Shown here in pieces: positions 1-7,782 of a stretch of DNA of 64,000 nucleotides. The stretch is from CAYQMF01 sp964418595. GTDB lineage: Bacteria; Planctomycetota; UBA1135; UBA2386. The notes below the pieces were generated by a model that ran no database searches, was not told the DNA's origin, and saw only the letters and a program-made list of their open reading frames with translations. Every line of letters begins with the position of its first letter. The stretch's first letter is position 1. The stretch covers positions 1 to 64,000 of the forward strand of contig CAYQMF010000020.1 of NCBI GenBank assembly GCA_964418595.1. The letters run 5' to 3'. Both the position numbers and the translations under genes were made by a program.

Positions 1-29
1 TCTCACGCGGCGCGGAGCGCCGCGTGAGA
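1..29 (-). terminator. Perfect 13-bp hairpin, possible terminator
   Basis: TCTCACGCGGCGC is followed by GGA and then by its exact reverse complement, a 13-bp stem with a 3-base loop. It lies about 80 bases beyond the stop codon of the leftward gene ending at 110, so a terminator for that gene is the simplest reading. There is no clear T tract, and the left flank is outside the window. Confidence 0.4.
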
Positions 30-109
30 CACGGAAGGACGGAACGACGGAACAGAAGGCAAGAAGCAGAAAGCCCAGAGCCGCGGCTACGCTACCACCA
101 CGACCACGC

Positions 110-1447
110 CTACCGCCCGCTCGCCTTCTCGCCCGCGTTCACGATCCGCAGCAGGTGGTAGAGCCGATCGGGCGAGAACGTGCCGTGCGGGCTGTACACC
201 GTCCAGTCCGTCAGCCGCTCCAGCGACTGCGTGGTGCGCTGGCCCTCGTGCATCGTGGGGATGAAGTACGGCTCGTTGAGGAGCGTGCCTTCCACCTGCT
301 GGCCGCGCAGCCCGTGCACCTCGAACCACAGGTGCTCGTGCGAGGGCGAGTCGGGGTCGTCGTTCCCGCTCTCGAAGCCGAGCTTCATCGTGAAGCTCCA
401 CTGGTCCTTGCCCTTGAACCGCCGCAGCAGGTCGTCGAAGTGCGCGAGCTTCTCGCGCGCAAGCTGGCTGGCGCGGTCGGTCTCGTCGGGGGAGACGTAG
501 TAGATCGGATTCCGCTCGAGGGTCGGCACGCACGACGACAGGCCGATGTAGCGGCGGCGGCGCACGCCTGCGCCGGGCACGAACAGCACGCCCGACGGGA
601 TGTCGTGCGTCTCGTCGCGATCGGGGCCGGTGCCGAGGTGGCCGTCGGGCACGCGCTCGATCGCTTCCTCCCAGGGCAACCACAGCAGGTCGAGTTTCTC
701 GCCGACGGTGAACGTCGAGTCGGGATCCGGCACGCCGAGGTCGAGGAACTGCGCGCCGACCTGCGCCAGGAAGTCGGCGATCAGGTCCACGTGCGGCTCC
801 GGGATCTGCAAGGCCTCGAGCTCGATGCACCCGGCCCGCAGCAGACCGTGCGTGTGCACCCAGCAGGTCTTGCCCTCATCGTCGCCCGAAGGAAACACGG
901 TGTGCACGCTGAACAGCGCTTCGCAGGGCGGCGGCACGGCGGAGCGCGCCGCGTCGAGCGCCCATGCCCCCGAGTGCACGCGGTAGCTGGCGGAGTCGTA
1001 CACCGCCACCAGGTTGGGGCCGAGCGCGGCGAGGAGCTTCAGCACGATGTGGTAGTCCTCGGCGGCGTAGTCGCCGAACACCCCGGCGATGCCGATCTCC
1101 CACCGCGAGCGCAGGCTCTCCTCGCGCTCCGCGTCGCTGAACCCGTCCCAGTCGAGATGCTCGTGCTCGAGCGGTTCGGACGGGGCGATGAAGACGTGCA
1201 CCCACCACGGTTCGTCGCGCTCGCGCAGGCGCACGGCGACCTCGAGCTCCCAGTGCGAGTCGGGAGCGAAGTCGCGCACCTCGGCGGGGCGGACCACATC
1301 GACCCGGAGATCGGTGCCGGTGCGGATCCGCTGCTCCGCCTCCGCCGCAGACAGGTACCCCGCCTGCTCCGGCAGGTAGGCGTAGAGGGGCCAGCTCTCC
1401 ACGGTCTCTCCGTCGAGCAGGTCGGCGTAGTGGGGAGGCAGCTCCAT
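110..1447 (-). CDS. DUF4026/DUF2314 domain protein
   Basis: A 445-residue cytoplasmic protein of unknown function, with no signal peptide or membrane segment. The N-terminal and middle part matches what I know of DUF4026. The C-terminal 70 residues (HEHLWFEV, then GTLLNEPYFIPTMHEGQ, then LTDWTVYSPHG) have the pattern of DUF2314, a small domain often joined to it. The frame stays open about 86 codons further upstream, but that stretch is Pro/Arg-rich and unlike protein, so the ATG at 1447 (MELPPHYADLL) is chosen. It is transcribed away from infA, with a 267-base gap between them. The family is moderately certain; the role is unknown. Confidence 0.8.
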   Translation of the reverse strand: MELPPHYADLLDGETVESWPLYAYLPEQAGYLSAAEAEQRIRTGTDLRVDVVRPAEVRDFAPDSHWELEVAVRLRERDEPWWVHVFIAPSEPLEHEHLDWDGFSDAEREESLRSRWEIGIAGVFGDYAAEDYHIVLKLLAALGPNLVAVYDSASYRVHSGAWALDAARSAVPPPCEALFSVHTVFPSGDDEGKTCWVHTHGLLRAGCIELEALQIPEPHVDLIADFLAQVGAQFLDLGVPDPDSTFTVGEKLDLLWLPWEEAIERVPDGHLGTGPDRDETHDIPSGVLFVPGAGVRRRRYIGLSSCVPTLERNPIYYVSPDETDRASQLAREKLAHFDDLLRRFKGKDQWSFTMKLGFESGNDDPDSPSHEHLWFEVHGLRGQQVEGTLLNEPYFIPTMHEGQRTTQSLERLTDWTVYSPHGTFSPDRLYHLLRIVNAGEKASGR

Positions 1448-1562
1448 GGAACGGCCAGACTCTAATCTCCCGAGTCCCGCCGCGCTGCCCACCGGACCCG
1501 GGAACCTGCCGGGAAGTGCGGGCCGGCCGGGGTTGCAGGGTCGAGCGGTGGGGGCCCCAGGC

Positions 1563-1590
1563 TTGCGCCTGCCAGGGACCTCCCTACACT
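1563..1590 (+). promoter_or_regulatory. Candidate sigma-70-type promoter for infA
   Basis: TTGCGC at 1563-1568 and TACACT at 1585-1590 are separated by 16 bases, about 125 bases upstream of the infA start. The same -35 hexamer, TTGCGC, occurs in the candidate promoter of the tRNA-Asp gene at 52698. This is pattern-based only. Confidence 0.3.
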
Positions 1591-1642
1591 TCCCCGCTTC
1601 GCCTGGCGCGGCATCGGCGAACCGTGGCGTCCCCACGGGCAA

Positions 1643-1665
1643 GACCCCGGTCGTCTCCCGGGGTC
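1643..1665 (+). promoter_or_regulatory. Hairpin in the infA leader
   Basis: GACCCCGG at 1643-1650 pairs perfectly with CCGGGGTC at 1658-1665 across a 7-base loop, ending about 50 bases before the infA start codon. It could be an attenuator, a transcript-stabilising stem or an incidental GC-rich palindrome. No U tract follows. Confidence 0.3.
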
Positions 1666-1714
1666 CGTCTCGTCGCAACGCCGATCCCAAGGCCACCGAG
1701 CCCAAGAGCCCCTA

Positions 1715-1933
1715 GTGCCGAAAGAAGAAGCGATCGTCCTCGAGGGCAAGGTCATCGAGAACCTGCCCAACGCCATGTTCCGGGTGGAGACCGAGAACGG
1801 TCACCAGATCCTGGCCCACGTCTCCGGCAAGATGCGCAAGTTCTACATCCGCATCCTGCCCGGGGATCGGGTCACGGTGGAGGTCTCGCCGTACGACCTC
1901 ACGCGCGGTCGGATCACCTACCGCGGCAAGTGA
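1715..1933 (+). CDS. infA: Translation initiation factor IF-1
   Basis: A 72-residue S1/OB-fold protein of the usual IF-1 length. IF-1 binds the A site of the 30S subunit and works with IF-2 and IF-3 during initiation. The sequence is conserved along its whole length (for example GKVIENLPNAMFRVE, HVSGKMRKFYIRILPGD and LTRGRITYR). Translation starts at GTG 1715; no good Shine-Dalgarno sequence precedes it. It stands alone, with no ribosomal-protein genes beside it. The leader carries a candidate promoter at 1563-1590 and a strong hairpin at 1643-1665. Confidence 0.97.
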   Translation: MPKEEAIVLEGKVIENLPNAMFRVETENGHQILAHVSGKMRKFYIRILPGDRVTVEVSPYDLTRGRITYRGK

Positions 1934-1958
1934 GCCGCTGGCAAAGTGAGCCGCTGGC
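1928..1958 (+). repeat. Tandem 15-base direct repeat over the infA stop codon
   Basis: AAGTGAGCCGCTGGC occurs at 1928-1942 and again at 1944-1958, one base apart. The first copy contains the infA stop codon. It looks like a local slippage duplication; no function is suggested. Confidence 0.7.
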
Positions 1959-2048
1959 GATGCGCCGCCGTCGATGAGCCGTCGGGCATGAGCGGCGCGC
2001 GCGGCGTGGACGAGCCAGCCGGCGTGGCGTAGCCTCGCCGCGTCCGCC

Positions 2049-2708
2049 ATGACGAGCGAAGGGCAACGATCCGAGCAGCCGCGCCCGCGCATCCCTGACT
2101 TCCTCGAAGAGCGCGTCCTCGAGATCCTCGGCGAACCGGAGGCGCAGCGGCAGGACTCGCTGCGGGAGCTGCTCGACAGCGTGCCGGAGCACTCCTCGTC
2201 GATCCGCCGGTGGCTGTCGGAGGCGCTCGACCAGAGCCGCGAGGCCGACCGCGAACTCGCCGCCACCCTGGGCCTGTTCGAGCCCCACGAGGAGCGGCCG
2301 GAACGCATCGGTCCCTACCGCATCCTCGAGCCGATCGGGCACGGCGGGATGGGCTCGGTCTACCTCGCGGAGCAGATGGAGCTGCTGCGGCGGCGCGTCG
2401 CCCTCAAGCTGATCAAGCTGGGGATGGACACCCAGGAGGTGATCGCGCGCTTCGAGGCCGAGCGCCAGGCGCTGGCGATGATGAACCATCCCAACATCGC
2501 GCGCGTCTACGACGCCGGCGTGACGGAGCAGGGGCGACCGTACTTCGTGATGGAGTACGTCCCCGGCGTGCCGATGACGCAGTACTGCGACACGCACCGC
2601 CTGTCGCTGCGCGATCGCCTGGAGTTGTTCATCCAGGTGTGCGAGGCGGTGAAGCACGCGCACCAGCGCGTCGTCATCCACCGCGACCTCAAGCCGTCGA
2701 ACGTGTAG
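2049..2708 (+). CDS. Serine/threonine protein kinase, N-terminal part (ends at in-frame amber codon)
   Basis: 219 residues that start a Hanks-type kinase: a helical N-terminus (1-80), the glycine loop (GHGGMGSVYLAE), the VALKLIK lysine strand, and the catalytic loop HRDLKPSN at the very end. The frame then meets TAG at 2706-2708. Without any frame change, the rest of the same kinase (DFG motif, C-lobe, membrane helix, C-terminal domain) continues at 2712. In related kinases the residue after KPSNV is usually Leu, so TTG to TAG is a plausible single change. Alone, this half lacks DFG and should be inactive. Either the gene is disrupted, the base is a sequence error, or the amber codon is suppressed. 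Confidence 0.8.
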   Translation: MTSEGQRSEQPRPRIPDFLEERVLEILGEPEAQRQDSLRELLDSVPEHSSSIRRWLSEALDQSREADRELAATLGLFEPHEERPERIGPYRILEPIGHGGMGSVYLAEQMELLRRRVALKLIKLGMDTQEVIARFEAERQALAMMNHPNIARVYDAGVTEQGRPYFVMEYVPGVPMTQYCDTHRLSLRDRLELFIQVCEAVKHAHQRVVIHRDLKPSNV

Positions 2709-2711
2709 GTC

Positions 2712-4910
2712 ATGCTCCTCGACGGCAAGCCGATCCCGAAGATCATCGACTTCGGCGTCGCCAAGGCGACCAACCAGCGGCTCACGGAGCAGACGATCTT
2801 CACCCAGCAGGGGCGCATCATCGGCACGCCGGAGTACATGAGCCCGGAGCAGGCCGAGACCTCCGGCCTCGAGGTCGACGCGCGCACCGACGTGTACTCG
2901 CTGGGCGTCGTGCTCTACGAGCTGCTCTGCGGCATGCTGCCGTTCGAGCGCGACGTCATGCGCAAGGCGGGCCTGCTCGAGATCCATCGCATCATCCGCG
3001 AGGTCGAGCCGCCGCGACCGAGCCTGCGCATCGCCGCCAAGGACGCGCCGATCGTGCATGCCGCGTACCATAGGCGCATGTCGCCCAAACAGCTCGTGGG
3101 CGAGTTGCGTGGCGCCCTCGATTGGGTGGCGATGACGGCGATGGAGAAGGATCCGGCGCGCCGCTACGCGAGCGCCGACGCGCTGGCCGCCGACTGCACG
3201 CGCTACCTGCACGACGAACCGGTACGCGCTGGCCCGCCGAGTTCGATCTATCGCTTGCGCACCTTCGTTCGGCGCCACCGCGCGGCGCTGCGCACGGTGG
3301 CCGCGGGTCTCGTGCTCGTGGCCGTTTCGATGTGGGCACTGACGCGGCAGGGCGGGCTCCTGCGCACCGCGACCCGGGAGTCGGAGCTGGCGCAGGAGGC
3401 GATCGCGGAGCGCGACGCCACCATCGCCACGCTGCGGGCGGAGGCGACGACCCTGCGCCGGGAACGCGACACGGCGCGCGCCGAGCTGGCGGCGAAGGGC
3501 GACGCGCCGAGCACCGATCCGGCGCGCGTGGCGACGCTGACACGCGAGCGCGACGATGCGCGCACCCGGGTGTCGGAGCTGGACGCGGCGCTGACCCAGC
3601 GCGCGACCGCCCTCGGCACCGCGCAGCGGCTCGTCGAGCTGGTCCGCCAGGCCGACGACCTCGTGTCGGCGATCGATCGGGTCGTCCGTCAGGCGAACGG
3701 GCTCGGCTTCCTCCTGCCGGAACAGGCTCTCGAGGCCGACGCGTGGCTGGCGACTGCGCGCGCACGCGCGCAGGACGGCGCGGACCTGCGCCGCGAACTC
3801 GGCGCCCAGATGGAGAAGGTGCCGGCCGGGGCGCGCCTCCTGCTCTCGCTCGAGACGCTCGGCGACGACCGGCGGGGCCTCATCGCGGTGATTGCCGCGC
3901 GTCTGGCCGCGGGGCGCGGGATCCTGCAGCAATCCCTGGAGGCTGCCCAAGGCGCGTGGGTGGCGGCCATCGAGCGCACCGCCAGCGCAGACTCGCCGTA
4001 CAGGCAACTCCGGCTCGCGGCTCGCGCCGGCCTGGTGCCGCTCGGGCCCGACCGGCAGACGCGACTCGAGGAGTTCGCCTTCCTGCCCAGCGGCGCCGTG
4101 CCCGCTCGCGACGGCGAGGGTCGGCTCGTGTTCGGCGACGACACCGCGATGGTGTTCGTCCTGTTGCCCACCGGGGAGCTGGACATGGGTGGCTCGAAGG
4201 TCGCGTACTGGCAGGCGGAGGCGCATCCCATGGCCGGGCCGCTGGCGCACCCGCTGCGCACCGTGCTGCTGACGTCGTTCTACATCGCGAAGTACGAGAT
4301 GACCCAGGGCCAGTGGGTGCGGCTCACCGGGCGCGCCAACCCGTCGACCTACGCTGCCGGGCGCGTCGTCGAAGGACGCGCGATCACCATGCGCCACCCG
4401 GTGGAGACCGTGGCCTGGGAGACCGCGGTGGCGGCGCTCGCACCCTGGGCGGTCACCCTGCCGACGGAGGCGCAGTGGGAGTACGCGGCGCGCGCGCGCA
4501 CGTTCACGACCTGGAGCTCCGGCGACGACGCGCGGTTGCTGAAGGATGTCGCCAACCTTCTCGATCGCAGCGGCGTCGACTTCGGCCTGAACATCGGCGG
4601 CACGCGCTACACGGAGAGCGATGGCTGGGCCGTGCACGCGCCGGTGGGCAGCTTCGCCCCAAACGGCGAGTTCGGGCTCTACGACGTGCACGGCAACGTG
4701 AGCGAGTGGTGCCTCGACTGGCTCGCGGGCTACGACCTCGACCACGAGCCGCACACAGGTCTTTCGGTGGCGCGGACGGGGACCTTCCGCGTCCACCGCG
4801 GCGGCAGCTACAAGGACCGCGCGAGCGCGGCGCGCTCGCGCTACCGCAACGGCGCGCTGCCCGACAACCGGCTCTCGACGGTGGGGATCCGCCCGGTGAT
4901 CAACCGCTGA
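2712..4910 (+). CDS. Serine/threonine kinase C-lobe with membrane helix and SUMF1/FGE-type domain
   Basis: 732 residues in the same frame as 2049-2708 and separated from it by one TAG and one sense codon. It opens with MLLDGKPIPKIIDFGVAKA, the normal continuation of the kinase catalytic loop, and includes the TPEYMSPEQ activation segment. A membrane helix lies near residues 193-212, a coiled coil follows, and the last 260 residues are a sulfatase-modifying-factor-type domain (MTQGQWV, LPTEAQWEYAAR, FGLYDVHGNVSEW, HRGGSYKDR). Kinase-FGE fusions are common in Planctomycetota. Without the amber codon the full protein would be about 953 residues, with a cytoplasmic kinase and an exported sensor or effector domain. 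The ATG at 2712 could allow re-initiation. Confidence 0.85.
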   Translation: MLLDGKPIPKIIDFGVAKATNQRLTEQTIFTQQGRIIGTPEYMSPEQAETSGLEVDARTDVYSLGVVLYELLCGMLPFERDVMRKAGLLEIHRIIREVEPPRPSLRIAAKDAPIVHAAYHRRMSPKQLVGELRGALDWVAMTAMEKDPARRYASADALAADCTRYLHDEPVRAGPPSSIYRLRTFVRRHRAALRTVAAGLVLVAVSMWALTRQGGLLRTATRESELAQEAIAERDATIATLRAEATTLRRERDTARAELAAKGDAPSTDPARVATLTRERDDARTRVSELDAALTQRATALGTAQRLVELVRQADDLVSAIDRVVRQANGLGFLLPEQALEADAWLATARARAQDGADLRRELGAQMEKVPAGARLLLSLETLGDDRRGLIAVIAARLAAGRGILQQSLEAAQGAWVAAIERTASADSPYRQLRLAARAGLVPLGPDRQTRLEEFAFLPSGAVPARDGEGRLVFGDDTAMVFVLLPTGELDMGGSKVAYWQAEAHPMAGPLAHPLRTVLLTSFYIAKYEMTQGQWVRLTGRANPSTYAAGRVVEGRAITMRHPVETVAWETAVAALAPWAVTLPTEAQWEYAARARTFTTWSSGDDARLLKDVANLLDRSGVDFGLNIGGTRYTESDGWAVHAPVGSFAPNGEFGLYDVHGNVSEWCLDWLAGYDLDHEPHTGLSVARTGTFRVHRGGSYKDRASAARSRYRNGALPDNRLSTVGIRPVINR

Positions 4911-4998
4911 GTGCCGCCGGCGCCGCGAACGTCGGAGCGATCAGCACTGCCTCGTTGCGAATCCGGTCACACTCGATCCCTCCTCCGGATCGCCGGGC

Positions 4999-7611
4999 AT
5001 GCGCCTCGTCTTCGGCCTCGCCTTCGCTCTCTTCGCCGGCCTCCTGCCGGCCCAGTTCGTCCCCGACGTGGTCACGTACCTCGATGCCACGGCCGCGACG
5101 CACCAGACGCAGTTCACCACGCTGTCGGGCCAAGGGTATCGCCCGATCTCGCTGTGCGTGTCGGGCGGGCTGAGTTCGGCCCGCTACTCGGCGGTGTGGA
5201 TCCGGCGTGCCGGGGCGACCTACGTCGGCATCCACGGCGCGACCGCCGCTGCCTACACCACGTGGCGCGACCAACAGCGCGTCGCGGGCTACCGGCCGAT
5301 GCTTGTGACGACCGCAGGCACGTCAGCCGACACCGTCTACGCCGGCGTGTGGGTGCGCGATGGCGTCGACGCCATCGAACACGTGGAGCAGCCCACGTCG
5401 GACCTGCAGGCCAAGAGCCAGTGGGCCTACGACAACGACTACCAGCTCGCGTGCGTGAGCGTGCGCGGGGACGCCACGCTGTTCCGCTGGGCGAGCGTCT
5501 GGGTGAAGAACGACTACGAGGACGGCTGGTGCTTCGCGACCAGCGCGGTCGCCGACTACGCCGCCGACTTCAACGCTCGCGTCGACGGTTACGGCCGGCT
5601 GATCTCGGCGCAGACGATGCCGAACGGCTCCGTCGCCCAGGTGTGGCGTGACGACGCCATCGGCGGCTGGCTCACCCTGCCGGACCTCACCGAGTCGCAA
5701 GTGCTCACGGAGATCAGCAGCCGACGCCCCAGCGGCTACTACCCCACCAGCATCCACGCGAGGGGCACGGGCACCGCGGCGCGCTACCACGTCGTGTTCG
5801 CGACCCGCGACCTGCCGCTGACGCGGACGCTCACCCGCAGCGGGCTCGGGGTGATCGGCATGGACGGGTTCGACCAGTACATGGAAGACCACGTGCGCGC
5901 GCACGGCATCCGCGCCTCGGCGATCGCGATCACCAAGGACGGACGCCTGGTGTTTGCCCGCGGCTACACGCTGGCCGAGTCGGGTTATCCGCAGACGCAG
6001 CCGACGAGCCTGTTCCGGATCGCGAGCGCCACCAAGACCCTCACCGGGCTCGCGACGCACCTGCTGATCCAACGCGGCGGCACGATTTCGAACAACACGC
6101 TGGCCGGCTCCTACCTCGGCCTGTCCGGGTACCACGCCACATTCGACCAGATCCGCGTGCACCACCTGCTGGCCCACCGCGCCGGGCTGTATGCGGACAA
6201 CACGAGCTGGGGTGTCGCCAACTGGCTCAACTCGTCCAATCCGACGCTTCCGGTTTCGTCGTGGAACACCGCGCGCTGCATCGCCGGCACCGCGATGCGG
6301 GCGGCGCCGGCGACGGACTACCTCTACTCGAACCTCGGCTACTACCTGCTCGGTTCGATGGTCGAGCGCGCGTCGGGCAAGACCTACGAGCGCTTCATCC
6401 GCGAGGACCTCGCCGCGCCCATGGGGGTGACCCGCATCTGGGTCGGCGCCAACGAGCGCAGCCAGCTTCGCAGCGGCGAGGTGGAGTACCGCAACCGCGA
6501 CCTCGAGATCACGCCGAGCGAGTTGTACACGGACAGGCGCACCGTGTCGGTCCAGTTCGGCGGCGGCGGCGACGACAACCTCACCCGCCGCGCCGGCGCC
6601 GGCGGGATCGTCACGTCGCCGGTGGACTACGTTCGACTGTTTGCCGGTGCCTTCGACATGGCTTGCGATGGCGGTGTCTTCACGCAACCGACCGTGGACA
6701 CGATGCTCGGCCCACCCGTGGCCAACCCCGGTGCCAACCCCTGCGGTTTCGACTCGCGCGAGGTTCGCACCAACGGCGTCATCGCCTGCGGCAAGAACGG
6801 CCAGCTCTGGGGGTCCTCGACCCAGGTGATCTACCGCTCGGACGGAGTCGCGATCGCCGTGTTCGACGGCAAGCAGAACAGCAACGCCAACCGGGACACT
6901 TTGAACACCCTCGCCGACGCGGTCGCCACCTGGCCGGCGCACGACCTGTTCCCGACCTACGGTCTCGCGGCGTTCCAGCGGGTCTGCCCGCGCGTCTACG
7001 GCGTGCAGAACACCTCGCTGCCCAACGTCACCGACAGCCCGTTCGTGATCGATGGCGACGTGCTCGCCGGCGTCGACCGCATCTCCTTCGGGTCGCACAC
7101 GATCACCAGCCGCGGGTCGAACACGTGGGCCGACGGCTGGTTCCGGATCGTCAGCGACGATCGGATCGAGCTGTATCCGCCGCAGGGCCTGGTCCCCACG
7201 ACGTACACCGTCAGACTGCACAACTCGATCTTCACCAGCACGCCGTTCGACGTGTCGCTCACGCGGCAGACGACGCTCACCCTCGGCGGCCCGAACACCG
7301 CGCTCGCCGGCTTCGAGCTGGTCGCCGCGCGCGGCCCGGCGTCGAGCCAGTCCCTGGCGCTGCTGTGCCTCAGCGACAGCAACCGCCCCAGCTCCGCGCC
7401 CGGGATCGTCGACCTCGGCCTGGGCAACAACTTCGCATCGCTCATCACCTGGCCCATCGCGGTGCCGTTCGGCCTGCTGAGCGGCGCGGCGCGTTGGTCG
7501 ATCCCACGCGTGCCCGGGACGTGGTACTTCCAGACGGCGATCGCCGATCCGAATGCGCGCAACCCGCTGCCCATGCCGGTGACGAACGTGCGGAGCGTGC
7601 GTGTCAACTAG
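4999..7611 (+). CDS. Secreted BTRD1-repeat protein with beta-lactamase-fold serine hydrolase domain
   Basis: 870 residues with a signal peptide (MRLVFGLAFALFAGLLPAQ). Residues 20-275 are tandem repeats of the bacterial tandem repeat domain 1 type (YRPISLCVSGG, ARYSAVWIRRAG, GYRPMLVTT and so on). Residues 285-650 are a class C beta-lactamase/penicillin-binding fold with the S-x-x-K motif SATK near 343 and the Y-x-N motif YSN near 443. The same architecture is known in polyglycine hydrolases, so a peptidase or esterase role is more likely than antibiotic resistance. The last 180 residues resemble a C-terminal domain shared by several exported proteins in this window. It stands alone on its strand, 88 bases after the kinase. 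Confidence 0.85.
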   Translation: MRLVFGLAFALFAGLLPAQFVPDVVTYLDATAATHQTQFTTLSGQGYRPISLCVSGGLSSARYSAVWIRRAGATYVGIHGATAAAYTTWRDQQRVAGYRPMLVTTAGTSADTVYAGVWVRDGVDAIEHVEQPTSDLQAKSQWAYDNDYQLACVSVRGDATLFRWASVWVKNDYEDGWCFATSAVADYAADFNARVDGYGRLISAQTMPNGSVAQVWRDDAIGGWLTLPDLTESQVLTEISSRRPSGYYPTSIHARGTGTAARYHVVFATRDLPLTRTLTRSGLGVIGMDGFDQYMEDHVRAHGIRASAIAITKDGRLVFARGYTLAESGYPQTQPTSLFRIASATKTLTGLATHLLIQRGGTISNNTLAGSYLGLSGYHATFDQIRVHHLLAHRAGLYADNTSWGVANWLNSSNPTLPVSSWNTARCIAGTAMRAAPATDYLYSNLGYYLLGSMVERASGKTYERFIREDLAAPMGVTRIWVGANERSQLRSGEVEYRNRDLEITPSELYTDRRTVSVQFGGGGDDNLTRRAGAGGIVTSPVDYVRLFAGAFDMACDGGVFTQPTVDTMLGPPVANPGANPCGFDSREVRTNGVIACGKNGQLWGSSTQVIYRSDGVAIAVFDGKQNSNANRDTLNTLADAVATWPAHDLFPTYGLAAFQRVCPRVYGVQNTSLPNVTDSPFVIDGDVLAGVDRISFGSHTITSRGSNTWADGWFRIVSDDRIELYPPQGLVPTTYTVRLHNSIFTSTPFDVSLTRQTTLTLGGPNTALAGFELVAARGPASSQSLALLCLSDSNRPSSAPGIVDLGLGNNFASLITWPIAVPFGLLSGAARWSIPRVPGTWYFQTAIADPNARNPLPMPVTNVRSVRVN

Positions 7612-7738
7612 CCCCGAGCAGGCGCGACATGCGGACCACGTCGCGCTGTTCGTCGGTCAGCCGGTCGACCGCGCGCAACCCCGGCAGGTAGCGAGCCACC
7701 AGCTCCTGCACTTCGGCGGGGCGGGCGGCCTGCAACAT
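7604..7738 (-). CDS. Short hypothetical ORF or gene remnant
   Basis: A 44-codon frame starting with ATG at 7738, on the strand opposite its neighbours. The product (containing ARYLPGLRAVDRLTDEQRD) looks protein-like and helical, but I do not recognise it. It overlaps the end of the hydrolase gene by 8 bases. It could be a real small gene, the C-terminal remnant of a lost gene, or chance. Confidence 0.25.
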   Translation of the reverse strand: MLQAARPAEVQELVARYLPGLRAVDRLTDEQRDVVRMSRLLGAS

Positions 7739-7782
7739 GGATCGGTCTTGCCGCGGAGCCGAGGCTAGGCTCTCGCCTCCCC

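Noticed and set aside
2706..2708. TAG in the kinase as pyrrolysine or a second recoding event
   Set aside because: The position normally holds Leu in the catalytic loop of kinases, there is no sign of a Pyl system, and a single base change or error explains it.
1914..4796. A long open minus-strand frame (960 codons) opposite the kinase
   Set aside because: It is Arg/His/Ala-rich, has no family features and is a mirror of the codon bias of the real gene. Such frames are expected at this G+C.
4999..7611. Beta-lactam resistance gene
   Set aside because: The SxxK/YxN fold is shared with many esterases and peptidases; the BTRD1 repeats and the size argue against a resistance enzyme.
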